64,000 nucleotides of DNA from Sphingomonas sp. (GCA_017418975.1 JAFOMG010000011.1:765931-829930), one strand, 5' to 3'. Shown: positions 16,846 to 26,042, numbered from the stretch's first letter. Program-made: numbers and translations. Notes: generated by a model not told the origin, from the sequence alone.

Positions 16846-19346
16846 CACCAGCTGCGGCTGACGATGAAGCGGAAGTTCCGGCCAAACAGCGGGCGGCCAT
16901 AGATCGCCTGGCTGGAGCCCTGGCCGGCGAACTGGTCGGTACGCGTGTTGCCCTCGGTCAGGCCATGGGCGTTGAACAGATTGTCGCCGACCACCTGGAA
17001 GCGCCAGGCGCCCCAATCGAGCGACGCCCCAGCGCCGGTCGTCTGGTAGCCCGGCATCGCCGTGCGGTTGAACAGGTCGACATAGCGCCGGCCGACCCAT
17101 TCGAAGCGCCCGAAGATCGAGAGCTTCTGCTCGCCCAGATCGAAGTCGAAGCTTGGCCGCAGATTGCCGAAGAACTTGGCCTCGCGAATGATCTGCTTGC
17201 CGTTCACCGCACTCGGATCGGCGCCCGAATTGTTCTGGAGATTGGCGTATTTCGGGTTCTGCCAGGTCACGGACCCGTCGAGCGAGAACCAGCGGACCGG
17301 CGCGATCCGGCCGTCCACTTCGACGCCCTTGACCGAGGCCTCGCCGATGAACGGCAGCGTCTGGTCGTTGCGGCCGGTCAGCGGGTTGAACGCCGCGAAC
17401 GAGGCGTTGAACGGGTTGAACTTGGTGTAGAAGCCGGTCGCATAGAGATAGTTCGGGCCGAAGCTCGCCTTCAGGCCGACTTCATATTGGCGCGCCTTGG
17501 TCTTGATGATGGTCGCGTTGATGCCGGTCACCACGCCCAGCTGCGGCGGCACTTCCAGGTTCGAGATGCGGCCATAGGCGCCGAGATGGCCGTCCAGGTC
17601 GTAGCTGACGCCGACGGTCCAGTTGGTCGCCTTGGGGCTGAGGCGCTGGTCGAGCACCTGGCCCGTGAAGGCGCGGGTGGTGTCGTCGGCCAGCGTGGTC
17701 GCGTCGCCGAGATTCACCTGCGTGGTCGGCAGGGCGATGCCCCTGTAGCCGTAGCGCTCGGTACGGATGCCGGCATCGACGCGCAGGCCGCGGGTGATGT
17801 CCCAGGTGTCGTTCGCGTAGAAGGCGATCATCTGCGCATCGCCTTTGCCCTTGTTGAGCGTGGTGGTGTAGCGCAGCACGCCGTTCTGGGTGACCGAGCC
17901 CAGCACCGCGCCGGTCGATGAATAGGCGAGCAGGTCGAGCGTGCGCGGCTGGCTGCGCACTTCGATCAGCATGTCCTCATAGGCCTGGAGCAACGTGTTG
18001 CCGTAGAACGCGCCGTACAGGCCGACGCGCACGTCATGGGTGCCGATGCCGGTCTCGAACTTGCGAGTGACGCTCAGGTCGCCCTGCACCGAGTAGAAGT
18101 CCGATTCCGAAGCGCGATACTGGCCGGACATGACCAGGCCCGAGGCAGTCGAGGGATCGTAGACCGACGCGCCGTTGGTGCCGGCGAACGCATAGCCGAG
18201 CCGCGCCACGTTCGGCCCGAAGGCGGTACGCGCGGCGGCCAGATAGCCGGCGGCGAAGCTGGTCGCGTCCGCCGGGTTGGTGGTGGAATAGAACGCATCG
18301 AAGCTCGACTTGCCCTTGGTCCCGCCGACCTTGGCGGAGACCTGCCAGCCGCTGAAATCGGCCTCGTAATCGACCGCCGCGTTGAAGAAGCGCATGTGGC
18401 GGCCGCTGGAGAGGTCGCGCTGCATGCTCTGCAGTGCTCCGGCGCCGTCGCGATACTTGATGTTGACGTTGCGCAGCGACGGCGAGTTCATCGTGCCGGT
18501 GAAATAATCGATATAGGGATTGAGCGAGACCGCCGGGTTGCGCGGGTCGTTGGTCGGGATCGGCAGATAGAAGACGTTGTGGTCGTTCACATATTCGGCC
18601 GAGATCTTGACATAGCCGTTGGTCAGCTGGCGCTTGAGATTGGCGCGGATCTGCCCGCCCTTGTCGCTGGGGAAGCCGGCATAGCGATAGCCGTCATGCT
18701 GGCGCAGGAAGCCGCCGATCGCGAAATAGGTGTTGTCGCTGATCGGGCCGGACTGCATCGCGTCGAGCCGGTAGAGGCCGGTATCGCCCAGCGTGATCTG
18801 CGCCTTGCCGCGCGCCTGGGGGCCGCCCGACACGGTGATGTTGTTGGCGATCGCCGCCGCGCTGCTGGCATAGATCGGCGCCGGGCCGCCGCGCACGATC
18901 TCGACCCGCTCGGTCATCAGGTCGTAGCGGTTCATGCCTTCGCCGGAGTTGAAGAAGACGCCGTCGATCTCATGGTAGAGCGGCAGCCCGTCCTGCTGGA
19001 AGATCAGATAGCCGCGATCGGTCGGGATGCCGCGCACGCGGGTGATGTTCTGCACTTCGCCGCCGGTCGCCTCGACCTGGATGCCGGGAACGGTGCCGAG
19101 CAGATCGGCGAAGCTCTTCGGCGCGATCTTCTGGACGTCCGCCTGGCTGAGCGAGTTGACCGCATAGGAGACGTCGAAGCGGCGCTGCGCGCGTGCCGAG
19201 CCGGTGACGATGATGTCCGCGCTCGCCTCGTCGGCGGCCTGTGCCGAGTCGGCGGCGGGCGTGTCGGCGGTCTGCGCGAAGGCCGGCGCGGCCAGCATGC
19301 CGAGCGCGAGCACCGCGCAGCCGGCGGCGAGATTGTGCTTCTTCAT
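16845..19346 (-). CDS. TonB-dependent outer-membrane receptor
   Basis: Outer-membrane receptor of 833 residues. A signal peptide (MKKHNLAAGCAVLALGMLAAP) precedes an acidic, Ala-rich stretch with a TonB-box-like DIIVTGS (about residues 43-49), a plug domain (SFADLLGTVPGIQVEATGG, about 78-96, with VRGI and QQDGLPLYHE), and a 22-strand-type barrel ending in ...FRFIVSRSW with the expected aromatic last residue. Its stop overlaps the YdcF-like gene. It is expressed away from a ROK regulator with a palindrome in between, so its ligand is likely a carbohydrate or carbohydrate-linked molecule; the co-encoded nuclease raises the possibility of nucleic-acid fragments. The ligand is not determinable here. 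Confidence 0.92.
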   Translation of the reverse strand: MKKHNLAAGCAVLALGMLAAPAFAQTADTPAADSAQAADEASADIIVTGSARAQRRFDVSYAVNSLSQADVQKIAPKSFADLLGTVPGIQVEATGGEVQNITRVRGIPTDRGYLIFQQDGLPLYHEIDGVFFNSGEGMNRYDLMTERVEIVRGGPAPIYASSAAAIANNITVSGGPQARGKAQITLGDTGLYRLDAMQSGPISDNTYFAIGGFLRQHDGYRYAGFPSDKGGQIRANLKRQLTNGYVKISAEYVNDHNVFYLPIPTNDPRNPAVSLNPYIDYFTGTMNSPSLRNVNIKYRDGAGALQSMQRDLSSGRHMRFFNAAVDYEADFSGWQVSAKVGGTKGKSSFDAFYSTTNPADATSFAAGYLAAARTAFGPNVARLGYAFAGTNGASVYDPSTASGLVMSGQYRASESDFYSVQGDLSVTRKFETGIGTHDVRVGLYGAFYGNTLLQAYEDMLIEVRSQPRTLDLLAYSSTGAVLGSVTQNGVLRYTTTLNKGKGDAQMIAFYANDTWDITRGLRVDAGIRTERYGYRGIALPTTQVNLGDATTLADDTTRAFTGQVLDQRLSPKATNWTVGVSYDLDGHLGAYGRISNLEVPPQLGVVTGINATIIKTKARQYEVGLKASFGPNYLYATGFYTKFNPFNASFAAFNPLTGRNDQTLPFIGEASVKGVEVDGRIAPVRWFSLDGSVTWQNPKYANLQNNSGADPSAVNGKQIIREAKFFGNLRPSFDFDLGEQKLSIFGRFEWVGRRYVDLFNRTAMPGYQTTGAGASLDWGAWRFQVVGDNLFNAHGLTEGNTRTDQFAGQGSSQAIYGRPLFGRNFRFIVSRSW

Positions 19347-19410
19347 CGGATCGTTCCCCCGAGATTCTTGTGAACTCGCGGCGCCGATGCGCGGCGCGGA
19401 TGACAGATTT

Positions 19411-19432
19411 ATTTATTTCTGGGAAAATTAAT
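19411..19432. promoter_or_regulatory. AT-rich inverted repeat, possible ROK operator
   Basis: A 22-bp imperfect palindrome with arms ATTTATTT and AAATTAAT (7 of 8 positions complementary) around CTGGGA. It lies in the 123-bp gap between the receptor operon and the ROK regulator and is strikingly AT-rich against the surrounding DNA. ROK regulators of the Mlc/NagC type bind AT-rich palindromes of this size. Function is inferred from position and symmetry. Confidence 0.5.
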
Positions 19433-19469
19433 CGCGAACTTTGAGCCGGGCTGCTATTCGCCCTGGGCG

Positions 19470-20603
19470 ATGAGGCATCCACCGGTCACGCTGCTCGAGG
19501 AGGAGAAGCGGCTGCTCTGGCAGCTGCGCATGCGCGGCCCGCAATCGCGGTCTGCCCTGGCGGAGACGCTGCAGATCAGCAACGGTGCCATCTCCAAGCT
19601 GACCAAGGCGCTGATCGGGCAGGCCCTGATCGAGGAATTGCCGGCCGAGGCGCTGGCGGGGCGGGGCCGCCCGACGGTGCCGCTGCGGATTTCTCCGGCC
19701 GGGGGCTATGCCGTGGGGCTGGCGATCTATGCGGGCCTTCTGGAAATCGCGCTGGTCGATTATGCCGGGGGCGTGGTGTCGCTCACTTCCGAGAAGATCG
19801 AGCCCATCGACCCGCATGGTTTCGCCCGCCATGTCGATCGCCGCATCCACGATCTGGCGATCGAGCACCGCCTGCTGGGCAGCCGTCTGTACGGCGTCGG
19901 CTTCAGCGTGCCCGGCCCGGCCCTGTCGCGCGACGGCAATCGCTGGCACGTGGTCCGCAACCTGCCCGGCTGGAAGGACGCGCCGCTGCGCACGATCTTC
20001 GAGGAAGCGCTCCGGCTGCCGATCTGGATCGAGAATGACGCCACGGCGGCGGCGCTCGCCGAATATTATCTGGGCGGGCTGATCCGGCGCTGCACCACGG
20101 CGGTGGTGATCCTGCTGGGGCACGGCGTTGGAGCGGGGATCGTCCATGAAGGCCGGCTGATGCGCGGCGAAACGGGCAGCGCCGGCGAGATCGGCATGTT
20201 CTACCCGGGCAGCCAGCCGCGCCCGACGACGCTCGACCTCATCGCCACGCTGCAGGCGGCGGGATGCAAGGTCGGATCGCTGGCCGATTTCGCGGAGGCG
20301 ATCCCGGGATATGAGGCGACGATCGATCATTGGCTGGAACGGGCCGCCGATCAGCTCCTCCAGGCGATCAACTCGGCGCTTGCCTGGTTCGATCCGGGCG
20401 CGATCCGGCTGATGAGTCCGTTGCCGTCCGCGATCATGCACGGACTTGCCGATCGGCTGAACCGCCGGGCGATCAAATGGGGCGACCATATCGCGGAGAG
20501 CGAGAAGGCGCGCTACGACATCGAAATCTCCCGGCTCGGCGGCGCCGGCTCGGCACTGGGTGCGGCGCTGCTGCCGATTCACGCATCGATCGCGCGAGCA
20601 TGA
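19470..20603 (+). CDS. ROK-family transcriptional regulator
   Basis: Regulator of 377 residues. An N-terminal winged HTH (about residues 15-65, SRSALAETLQISNGAISKLTKALIGQALIEE) is joined to a ROK sugar-kinase-like domain containing VGFSVPGPA, IENDATAAALAEYYLGG and LGHGVGAGIV. The Cys-rich zinc site usual in the family after GETGSAGEIG is absent: the corresponding stretch MFYPGSQPRPTTLD has no Cys. It is divergent from the TonB-receptor/nuclease operon and presumably controls it in response to a sugar-like inducer. The N-terminal HTH makes a regulator far more likely than a glucokinase. Confidence 0.88.
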   Translation: MRHPPVTLLEEEKRLLWQLRMRGPQSRSALAETLQISNGAISKLTKALIGQALIEELPAEALAGRGRPTVPLRISPAGGYAVGLAIYAGLLEIALVDYAGGVVSLTSEKIEPIDPHGFARHVDRRIHDLAIEHRLLGSRLYGVGFSVPGPALSRDGNRWHVVRNLPGWKDAPLRTIFEEALRLPIWIENDATAAALAEYYLGGLIRRCTTAVVILLGHGVGAGIVHEGRLMRGETGSAGEIGMFYPGSQPRPTTLDLIATLQAAGCKVGSLADFAEAIPGYEATIDHWLERAADQLLQAINSALAWFDPGAIRLMSPLPSAIMHGLADRLNRRAIKWGDHIAESEKARYDIEISRLGGAGSALGAALLPIHASIARA

Positions 20604-20723
20604 CGACGGGATTGCGCCCTCGCTGCCGAAATGCAGCCGGCAATCTTCGGATCTTCGACGCCGCCGAGCGCGCAAGCTGCTGACGGTGCGCAGGCAACTG
20701 GGCGCATCCAGCGGCCGTGCCGG

Positions 20724-21329
20724 TCATGCCCGTTCGTTGCTGGCCAGGATTTCCGTCACTCTCGCAAGGGCCGCACCGCGCGGATCGTCCACGCCGAGGA
20801 GGCGGAAGGTTCCCGTGAGGGCGAAGGCGCAGTGCCCGTGCACGGTCGCGACCAGCGATCGCGTCAGCGCTTCGATTTCCGGAAGCGGTTTGCCCGGAAG
20901 CGCCGTCGCCACCTCACGCTCGACGATGTCGGTCAGGCCGGCGCGGAGAACGCGATATTGCTCGGGAATCTCCATGCCCGCGGGCAGGCGATGGTCATAG
21001 ATCGCCATCCACAGATTGGGATTGTCTTCCGCGAAGTCGAAATAGCCCTCGACCAGCGCGGCGATCCGGTCCGGTCCGGCGACGGCAAGCTTCTCGCCCA
21101 GAGCCCGTGCCCACAAGACGAACGTCTGGCTGTTCAGCGCAGTGAGCAGCGCGTCATGGCCGCCGAAGACATTGTGGATCGTGCCGATCGAATATCCGAT
21201 CCGCTTCGCCACCTCGCGCGCGGAGAAGCCGGAATAGCCGACCTCGGCGAGCAGCCGCTGGCCCTCTGCAAGGATCAGCTCCTGCAACTCCTCTCGCGTA
21301 TGATCGGATCTGCGCGCCACGAAGGGCAT
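20724..21329 (-). CDS. TetR-family transcriptional regulator
   Basis: Regulator of 201 residues with an N-terminal TetR HTH (about residues 12-58: REELQELILAEGQRLLAEVGYSGFSAREVAKRIGYSIGTIHNVFGGHDALL) and a C-terminal helical ligand/dimer domain with the WHG-type pattern (VATVHGHCAFALTGTF). It is divergent from the large acyltransferase gene, and the gap holds two operator-like palindromes, one close to its own start, so autorepression plus control of the neighbour is likely. The ligand is unknown; a lipid or acyl-CoA would fit the neighbour. Confidence 0.9.
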   Translation of the reverse strand: MPFVARRSDHTREELQELILAEGQRLLAEVGYSGFSAREVAKRIGYSIGTIHNVFGGHDALLTALNSQTFVLWARALGEKLAVAGPDRIAALVEGYFDFAEDNPNLWMAIYDHRLPAGMEIPEQYRVLRAGLTDIVEREVATALPGKPLPEIEALTRSLVATVHGHCAFALTGTFRLLGVDDPRGAALARVTEILASNERA

Positions 21330-21339
21330 ATAAGTGGAT

Positions 21340-21381
21340 AATTGATCACTGTCTAATTATTTAATTGATCGATGTTCAATT
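21340..21381. promoter_or_regulatory. Two operator-like palindromes, 23 bp apart
   Basis: Two related 19-bp sites begin at 21340 and 21363. The second has perfect arms AATTGA and TCAATT around 7 bases; the first has AATTGA and CTAATT (one mismatch). They share AATTGATC at the left and TGT in the centre. The 23-bp phasing puts them about two helical turns apart. They lie between the TetR gene and the gene it is divergent from, in AT-rich DNA. Confidence 0.6.
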
Positions 21382-21543
21382 CCATGACATCCAGTCGCAG
21401 CCCGGTGATTCGCCGGGCATTGGAACGGAATCGAAACGGAGTTGTCGCCATGCAGCCCAAGCTGTTCCTCGGCTTCCCGAGCCCGCTCGGGGGTCGCCGC
21501 CAAGCCGCCGTCATCGCATAACAGATCCAGGGGAAACAAAGCC

Positions 21544-24500
21544 GTGTCCGCACCCGATTTCTCGCTGCTCGCCAAGCGGCGCTTCGGCCCGCTGTTCGTC
21601 GTCCAGTTCCTGGGCGCGTTCAACGACAACGTCCTCAGATATGCGATGCTGTTCCTCGCGAACTTCACGATCTTCGCCAATGCACCCGAACAGTCGGCAA
21701 TGCTGGCAACGGTCGCGACCGGCATCTTCATCCTGCCCTATTTCCTGTTCTCCGCGCTCGCGGGCGAACTCGCCGATGCCTGGGACAAGGCATGGCTGAT
21801 GCGGGCGGTGAAGGTCGCCGAAGTCGCCTTCATGGGGCTGGGGCTTCTGGGCCTGTGGTTCCAGTCGATCCCGCTGCTGCTGGTGGCGCTGTTCTGCATG
21901 GGCCTGCATTCGACCATCTTCGGCCCGGTCAAATATTCGATCATGCCGCAGCATCTGCGCGAGCAGGAGATCATGGGCGGCACCGGCCTGATCGAGGCCG
22001 GCACCTTCCTGGCGATCCTCGGCGGCCAGCTGCTCGCCGGCCTCGTGCCGGCATGGGAAGCCGGCCTGATCGCAACCGGCCTCGCGGTGCTGGGCTTCGC
22101 GGTGAGCCTGCTGATCCCCGCGGCGCCGCCGATCGGAAAGGTCGCGATCACGCGCAATCCGTTCGTCAGCACCTGGCAGGTGCTGCGGGCCGGGCGTGAG
22201 AACAAGGCGGTCTGGCTGTCGATCCTGGGCATCAGCTGGTTCTTCGCGATCGGCGCCGTGCTGGTTTCGGAGTTCCTTCCGCTCGTCTCCGGCAATCTCG
22301 GCGGGCGCGCGGAAGTCGTGACTCTGTTCCTGATCGTCTTCTCGGTCGCGATCGCGCTCGGATCGATGCTGGTCAACCGGCTGCTGCGCGGTGAGGTATC
22401 GGCGCGCTACGTGCCGATCTCCGCGCTCGCGATGGCCATGTTCATGCTCGACCTGTGGTGGGCGACGCGCGGCTTCGTGGTGGTGACGCCGCATGCCGAT
22501 ATCGCGCGGTTCGTCGCGACGCCGGGCAGCTGGCGCATCCTGCTCGACCTGACCGGCATGGCGATCGCCGGGGGCATGTTCATCGTGCCGCTCTATGCGA
22601 TCCTGCAGACCAAGAGCTCGCCCGAGGAACGCTCGCGGACCATCGCCGCGAACAACATCGTCAATGCGGCGGTGATGGTCGCGGTGGTCGCGGTCGCCAC
22701 CGCCCTGCTCGCGGCCGGCGTCTCGATCCCCGGGATCATCGGCACGATGGGCTTCGCGACCCTGGCGGTCGCGCTGATCTCGTGCCTGTTGCTGCCGGAC
22801 ACGGTGCTCAAGCATTCGATCCGCGCGATCCTGAAGCTGGTCTACCGCATCGAGGTTCATGGCGGCGAGAACATGCCGCGCCCGGGCGAGCGCGCGGTGG
22901 TGGTGGTCAACCATGTTTCCTGGCTCGACGGGCTGTTGCTTGCGGTCTTCCTGCCCGGCAAGCCGGTGTTCGCCGTGAACACCGCGATCACCAAGCGCTG
23001 GTGGATCCAGCCCGCGCTCAAGCTGTTTCGCGCCTTCCCGGTCGATCCGACCAACCCGATGTCGGCCAAGGCGATGGTCCGCGCGGTGAAGGAGGGCAAT
23101 ACGCTGGTGATCTTCCCCGAAGGGCGTATCACCGTCACCGGCGCGCTGATGAAAATCTTCGACGGGCCGGGCATGGTCGCCGACAAGGCCGATGCGCCGA
23201 TCATTCCGGTGCGGATCGACGGCGCGCAATTCTCGCGCTTTTCGCACCTGCGCGGCAAGGTCCGCCTGCGCAGCTTCCCGAAGATCGAGCTGACGATCCT
23301 GCCGCCGCGGCGCTTCGCGATCGAGGGCGAGATGACCGCGCGGGCGCGCCGGGCGATCGCCGGGCGCCGTCTCTACGAAGAGATGAGCACCATGATCTTC
23401 GCGACCTCGGATATCGATCGCACGCTGTTCCAAGCGCTGATCGACGCCAAGGACGTGCATGGCGGCAACATGCTGGTGGTCGAGGATATCAAGCGCGAGC
23501 CGCTGGGGCTCAAGCGGCTGATCACCGGCAGCGTGGCGCTTGGCCGCATGCTGGAGCGGCGCAGCGCGCAGGGCGAGGCCGTGGGGCTGATGCTCCCCAA
23601 CGTCAACGGGGCGGTCGCGAGCTTCTTCGCGTTGCAGGCGATCGGCCGCGTGCCGGCGATGCTCAACTATACGGCGGGGCTCGCCAACCTGAAGGCGGCA
23701 TGCCTCGCTGCGCAGGTGCGGACGATCGTGACCGCGCGCGCCTTCGTCCAGCAGGCCAGGCTGGAGGCAGTGGTCGAGGGCCTTGAGGCGGACGGCCGCA
23801 CGATCCTGTACCTCGAGGACATCGCGAGGGAGATCGGCACCGGCGCCAGGCTGCGCGCGCTCGTCGCCACCCGTCTCGCCGGACGGCTGCATCGCCGCCG
23901 GGGGGTGTCGCCCGGCGACGCGGCGGTGATCCTGTTCACCAGCGGATCGGAGGGCCTGCCCAAGGGCGTGGTGCTCACCCATCGCAATTTGCTCGCGAAT
24001 TGCGCGCAGCTGGCGGCGCGGATCGACTTCAACTCATCGGACCTGGTGCTGAACGCGCTGCCGATGTTTCACAGCTTCGGCCTGACGGGCGGAACGCTGC
24101 TGCCGATCCTCAACGGCATCCGCACCCTGCTCTATCCCAATCCGCTGCACTATCGGATCGTCCCGGCGCTTGCCTATGACGCCAATGCGACGATCCTGTT
24201 CGGCACCGACACGTTCCTCTCGGGCTATGCGCGGCTGGCGCATGGCTATGACTTCTATTCGCTGCGCTACATCTTCGCCGGCGCCGAGCGCGTGCGCGAC
24301 GAAACGCGCAAGGTGTGGAGCGAGAAATTCGGATTGCGCATCCTCGAAGGCTATGGCGCGACCGAGGCGGCGCCGGTGATCGCGGTCAACACGCCGATGC
24401 ATTTCCGTGCCGGGAGCGTGGGCCAGCTGCTGCCGGGGATCGAGGCGCGGGTCGATCCGGTGCCGGGGATCGATGCGGGCGGCAAGCTCTCGATCCGGGG

Positions 24501-24936
24501 CCCCAATATCATGGCCGGCTATATGAAGGCCGACCAGCCGGGCGTGATCCAGCCCCCGGAGGACGGGTGGCATGACAGTGGCGACATCGTCACGATCGAC
24601 GAGGCGGGATTTGTCACCATTCGCGGGCGCGCCAAACGCTTCGCCAAGATCGGTGGCGAGATGGTCTCGCTGCCGGCGGTGGAAGGCTATGCCGCCGCCG
24701 TCTGGCCGGAGGCGGACCACGCCGTCGTGAGCCGCGCGGACCCGCGCAAGGGCGAGCAGCTCGTGCTGTTCACGACCCGGAAGGACGCGCGGGCCAGCGA
24801 GCTGCAAGGCTGGGCGCGCGCGAATGGCGTCGCCGAACTCGCGATCCCGCGCGACATCCGCATCCTGGATGCCCTGCCTGTCCTTGGAGCCGGCAAGCTC
24901 GACTATGTGACGATGGGGAATCTGGCGGCGTCCTGA
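21544..24936 (+). CDS. LplT-PlsC-acyl-ACP ligase fusion (Aas-like)
   Basis: Membrane enzyme of 1130 residues combining three modules. Residues 1-430 form an MFS transporter like LplT (VQFLGAFNDNVLRYAMLFLANF near the start), which in E. coli flips lysophospholipid inward. Residues about 440-630 form a PlsC-type acyltransferase with the HX4D site in NHVSWLDG (near 456) and FPEGRITVTG. Residues about 650-1130 form an AMP-dependent acyl ligase with FTSGSEGLPKG near 797 and GYGATEAAPV. Together they would import lysophospholipid and re-acylate it. The GTG at 21544 is chosen because AGGGGA lies upstream and the family N-terminus starts there. In E. coli lplT and aas are separate genes. Confidence 0.92.
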   Translation: MSAPDFSLLAKRRFGPLFVVQFLGAFNDNVLRYAMLFLANFTIFANAPEQSAMLATVATGIFILPYFLFSALAGELADAWDKAWLMRAVKVAEVAFMGLGLLGLWFQSIPLLLVALFCMGLHSTIFGPVKYSIMPQHLREQEIMGGTGLIEAGTFLAILGGQLLAGLVPAWEAGLIATGLAVLGFAVSLLIPAAPPIGKVAITRNPFVSTWQVLRAGRENKAVWLSILGISWFFAIGAVLVSEFLPLVSGNLGGRAEVVTLFLIVFSVAIALGSMLVNRLLRGEVSARYVPISALAMAMFMLDLWWATRGFVVVTPHADIARFVATPGSWRILLDLTGMAIAGGMFIVPLYAILQTKSSPEERSRTIAANNIVNAAVMVAVVAVATALLAAGVSIPGIIGTMGFATLAVALISCLLLPDTVLKHSIRAILKLVYRIEVHGGENMPRPGERAVVVVNHVSWLDGLLLAVFLPGKPVFAVNTAITKRWWIQPALKLFRAFPVDPTNPMSAKAMVRAVKEGNTLVIFPEGRITVTGALMKIFDGPGMVADKADAPIIPVRIDGAQFSRFSHLRGKVRLRSFPKIELTILPPRRFAIEGEMTARARRAIAGRRLYEEMSTMIFATSDIDRTLFQALIDAKDVHGGNMLVVEDIKREPLGLKRLITGSVALGRMLERRSAQGEAVGLMLPNVNGAVASFFALQAIGRVPAMLNYTAGLANLKAACLAAQVRTIVTARAFVQQARLEAVVEGLEADGRTILYLEDIAREIGTGARLRALVATRLAGRLHRRRGVSPGDAAVILFTSGSEGLPKGVVLTHRNLLANCAQLAARIDFNSSDLVLNALPMFHSFGLTGGTLLPILNGIRTLLYPNPLHYRIVPALAYDANATILFGTDTFLSGYARLAHGYDFYSLRYIFAGAERVRDETRKVWSEKFGLRILEGYGATEAAPVIAVNTPMHFRAGSVGQLLPGIEARVDPVPGIDAGGKLSIRGPNIMAGYMKADQPGVIQPPEDGWHDSGDIVTIDEAGFVTIRGRAKRFAKIGGEMVSLPAVEGYAAAVWPEADHAVVSRADPRKGEQLVLFTTRKDARASELQGWARANGVAELAIPRDIRILDALPVLGAGKLDYVTMGNLAAS

Positions 24937-24956
24937 CGTCCCACGGGCACCGGCAG

Positions 24957-24991
24957 ATCCGGGCGCGCGCATATCCGCTTCGCGCCCGGAT
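24957..24991 (+). terminator. Probable terminator after the Aas-like gene
   Basis: An 11-bp perfect stem (ATCCGGGCGCG paired with CGCGCCCGGAT) with a 13-base loop starts 20 nt after the stop codon. There is no clear T-run, so a Rho-independent function is only probable. Confidence 0.5.
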
Positions 24992-25069
24992 GACCGCCGC
25001 CTTTGTTCGACCGCCTCGAAGAGAAATTGACGAAACCGCACCGGCGCCGGCCCGGTCAGGAGATTCCCG

Positions 25070-25837
25070 ATGGAAATCGTATATTATTTTCCGGCCTTCG
25101 CGGTTCTGATCCTGATGATGGCGCTGCCATTCATATTGGCGGCCATTTTTCTGGCGCTGTTGCTCCTTGGTTCCTTGCGCGTCGCAGCAAGATACAAGCG
25201 TCAGCGGAGGGTCGACATTCCTGGCGCCGCACTAATCCTCGGCGGGATCTTGGCGGGCGCGATCACCTATCAATGGCTACGGGGGCCAAAGGCTGAAATG
25301 GCGACGTTGCAGCCCCTTGTCGTCGATCGGCAGCTTGCCGCGGAACTGCCTCGAACCTGGGTGGTGGATTATGGTGCCGTCAATGTCGCATTTGATCTTC
25401 TGCCGCGGAAATACGCCAGCCGCGTGTTGAATGCGCGGATCACCGACCCCGGCCTGCTCGCCTCCATCCCGGGGGAATCCTACGACGCGTACATGGAGGA
25501 AATCAGCCTCATGGACACGCCCTCCTGCAATGCCGCGATCGCGAGTGGTCGTCGCGACGCGGCCCGCACCCGGGAATGCGTGATGCATAGCATCGTTGCC
25601 AAGGCCGATATGGCCGCCGGCGGGCCATATCTGAAGCTGGAGCGTGAAGAGAAGGGCGATGCCCAGATAGTGAATTTCATGCTGGTTACGGATGCGGGCG
25701 CGAGGCCGATCGCGCGCTGCATGGGGCGGGCGCCCGGGAGGCCAACCCCTGGCTCGCCATGGTCAGAAGGGACCGATCGCTCGACGTCGCTTCCTCCCTG
25801 TACAAATGCGTCGGGCGCGCGGCCGCCGGTGCCCTGA
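25070..25837 (+). CDS. Unrecognised membrane-anchored protein, 3' end probably frameshifted
   Basis: Reads as 255 residues. Two N-terminal membrane segments (about residues 7-35 and 50-67) are followed by a soluble domain with Cys-containing patches (TPSCNAAIASGRRDAARTRECVMHS). No family is recognised. After CMGRA near residue 222 this frame turns into low-quality Pro/Ser/Thr-rich sequence, whereas a different frame from 25732 reads AREANPWLAMVRRDRSLD, then VASSLYKCVGRAAAGALM, and stops at 25869, with better third-position GC (roughly 84 versus 68 percent by hand count). A one-base indel in the G/C-rich run at about 25722-25738 is likely, either a true mutation or a sequencing error. Confidence 0.6.
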   Translation: MEIVYYFPAFAVLILMMALPFILAAIFLALLLLGSLRVAARYKRQRRVDIPGAALILGGILAGAITYQWLRGPKAEMATLQPLVVDRQLAAELPRTWVVDYGAVNVAFDLLPRKYASRVLNARITDPGLLASIPGESYDAYMEEISLMDTPSCNAAIASGRRDAARTRECVMHSIVAKADMAAGGPYLKLEREEKGDAQIVNFMLVTDAGARPIARCMGRAPGRPTPGSPWSEGTDRSTSLPPCTNASGARPPVP

Positions 25838-25869
25838 TGCGCGCCGTCGCGACGGGTGCGGCGGGATAG
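25732..25869 (+). other. Displaced 3' coding segment of the preceding gene
   Basis: An open stretch of 45 codons in another frame than the gene at 25070. Its codons are GC-rich at third positions and its peptide (WLAMVRRD... YKCVGRAAAGALMRAV) looks like ordinary protein with an added Cys. It is best explained as the true C-terminus of the upstream gene. Confidence 0.5.
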
Positions 25870-26042
25870 GCAATGCATGGGTCGGTGCCGTGGCATGCGC
25901 CCGGGGCAATGGGCGCGCCCGGCTCGTCCCGAAGGATCGCGTGGAGCGGGCCGGCGAGGCGCGCCGGCGCGAACCGACCCCATGGGCTGGGCAAGCGCGC
26001 ACGATCGGCTCTTTACCGTCTGCGCTCAAGCTGTTTGAGAAG

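Noticed and set aside
19470-20603. Glucokinase of the ROK family
   Set aside because: An N-terminal winged HTH is present and the gene is divergent from a receptor operon, so a regulator is the better call.
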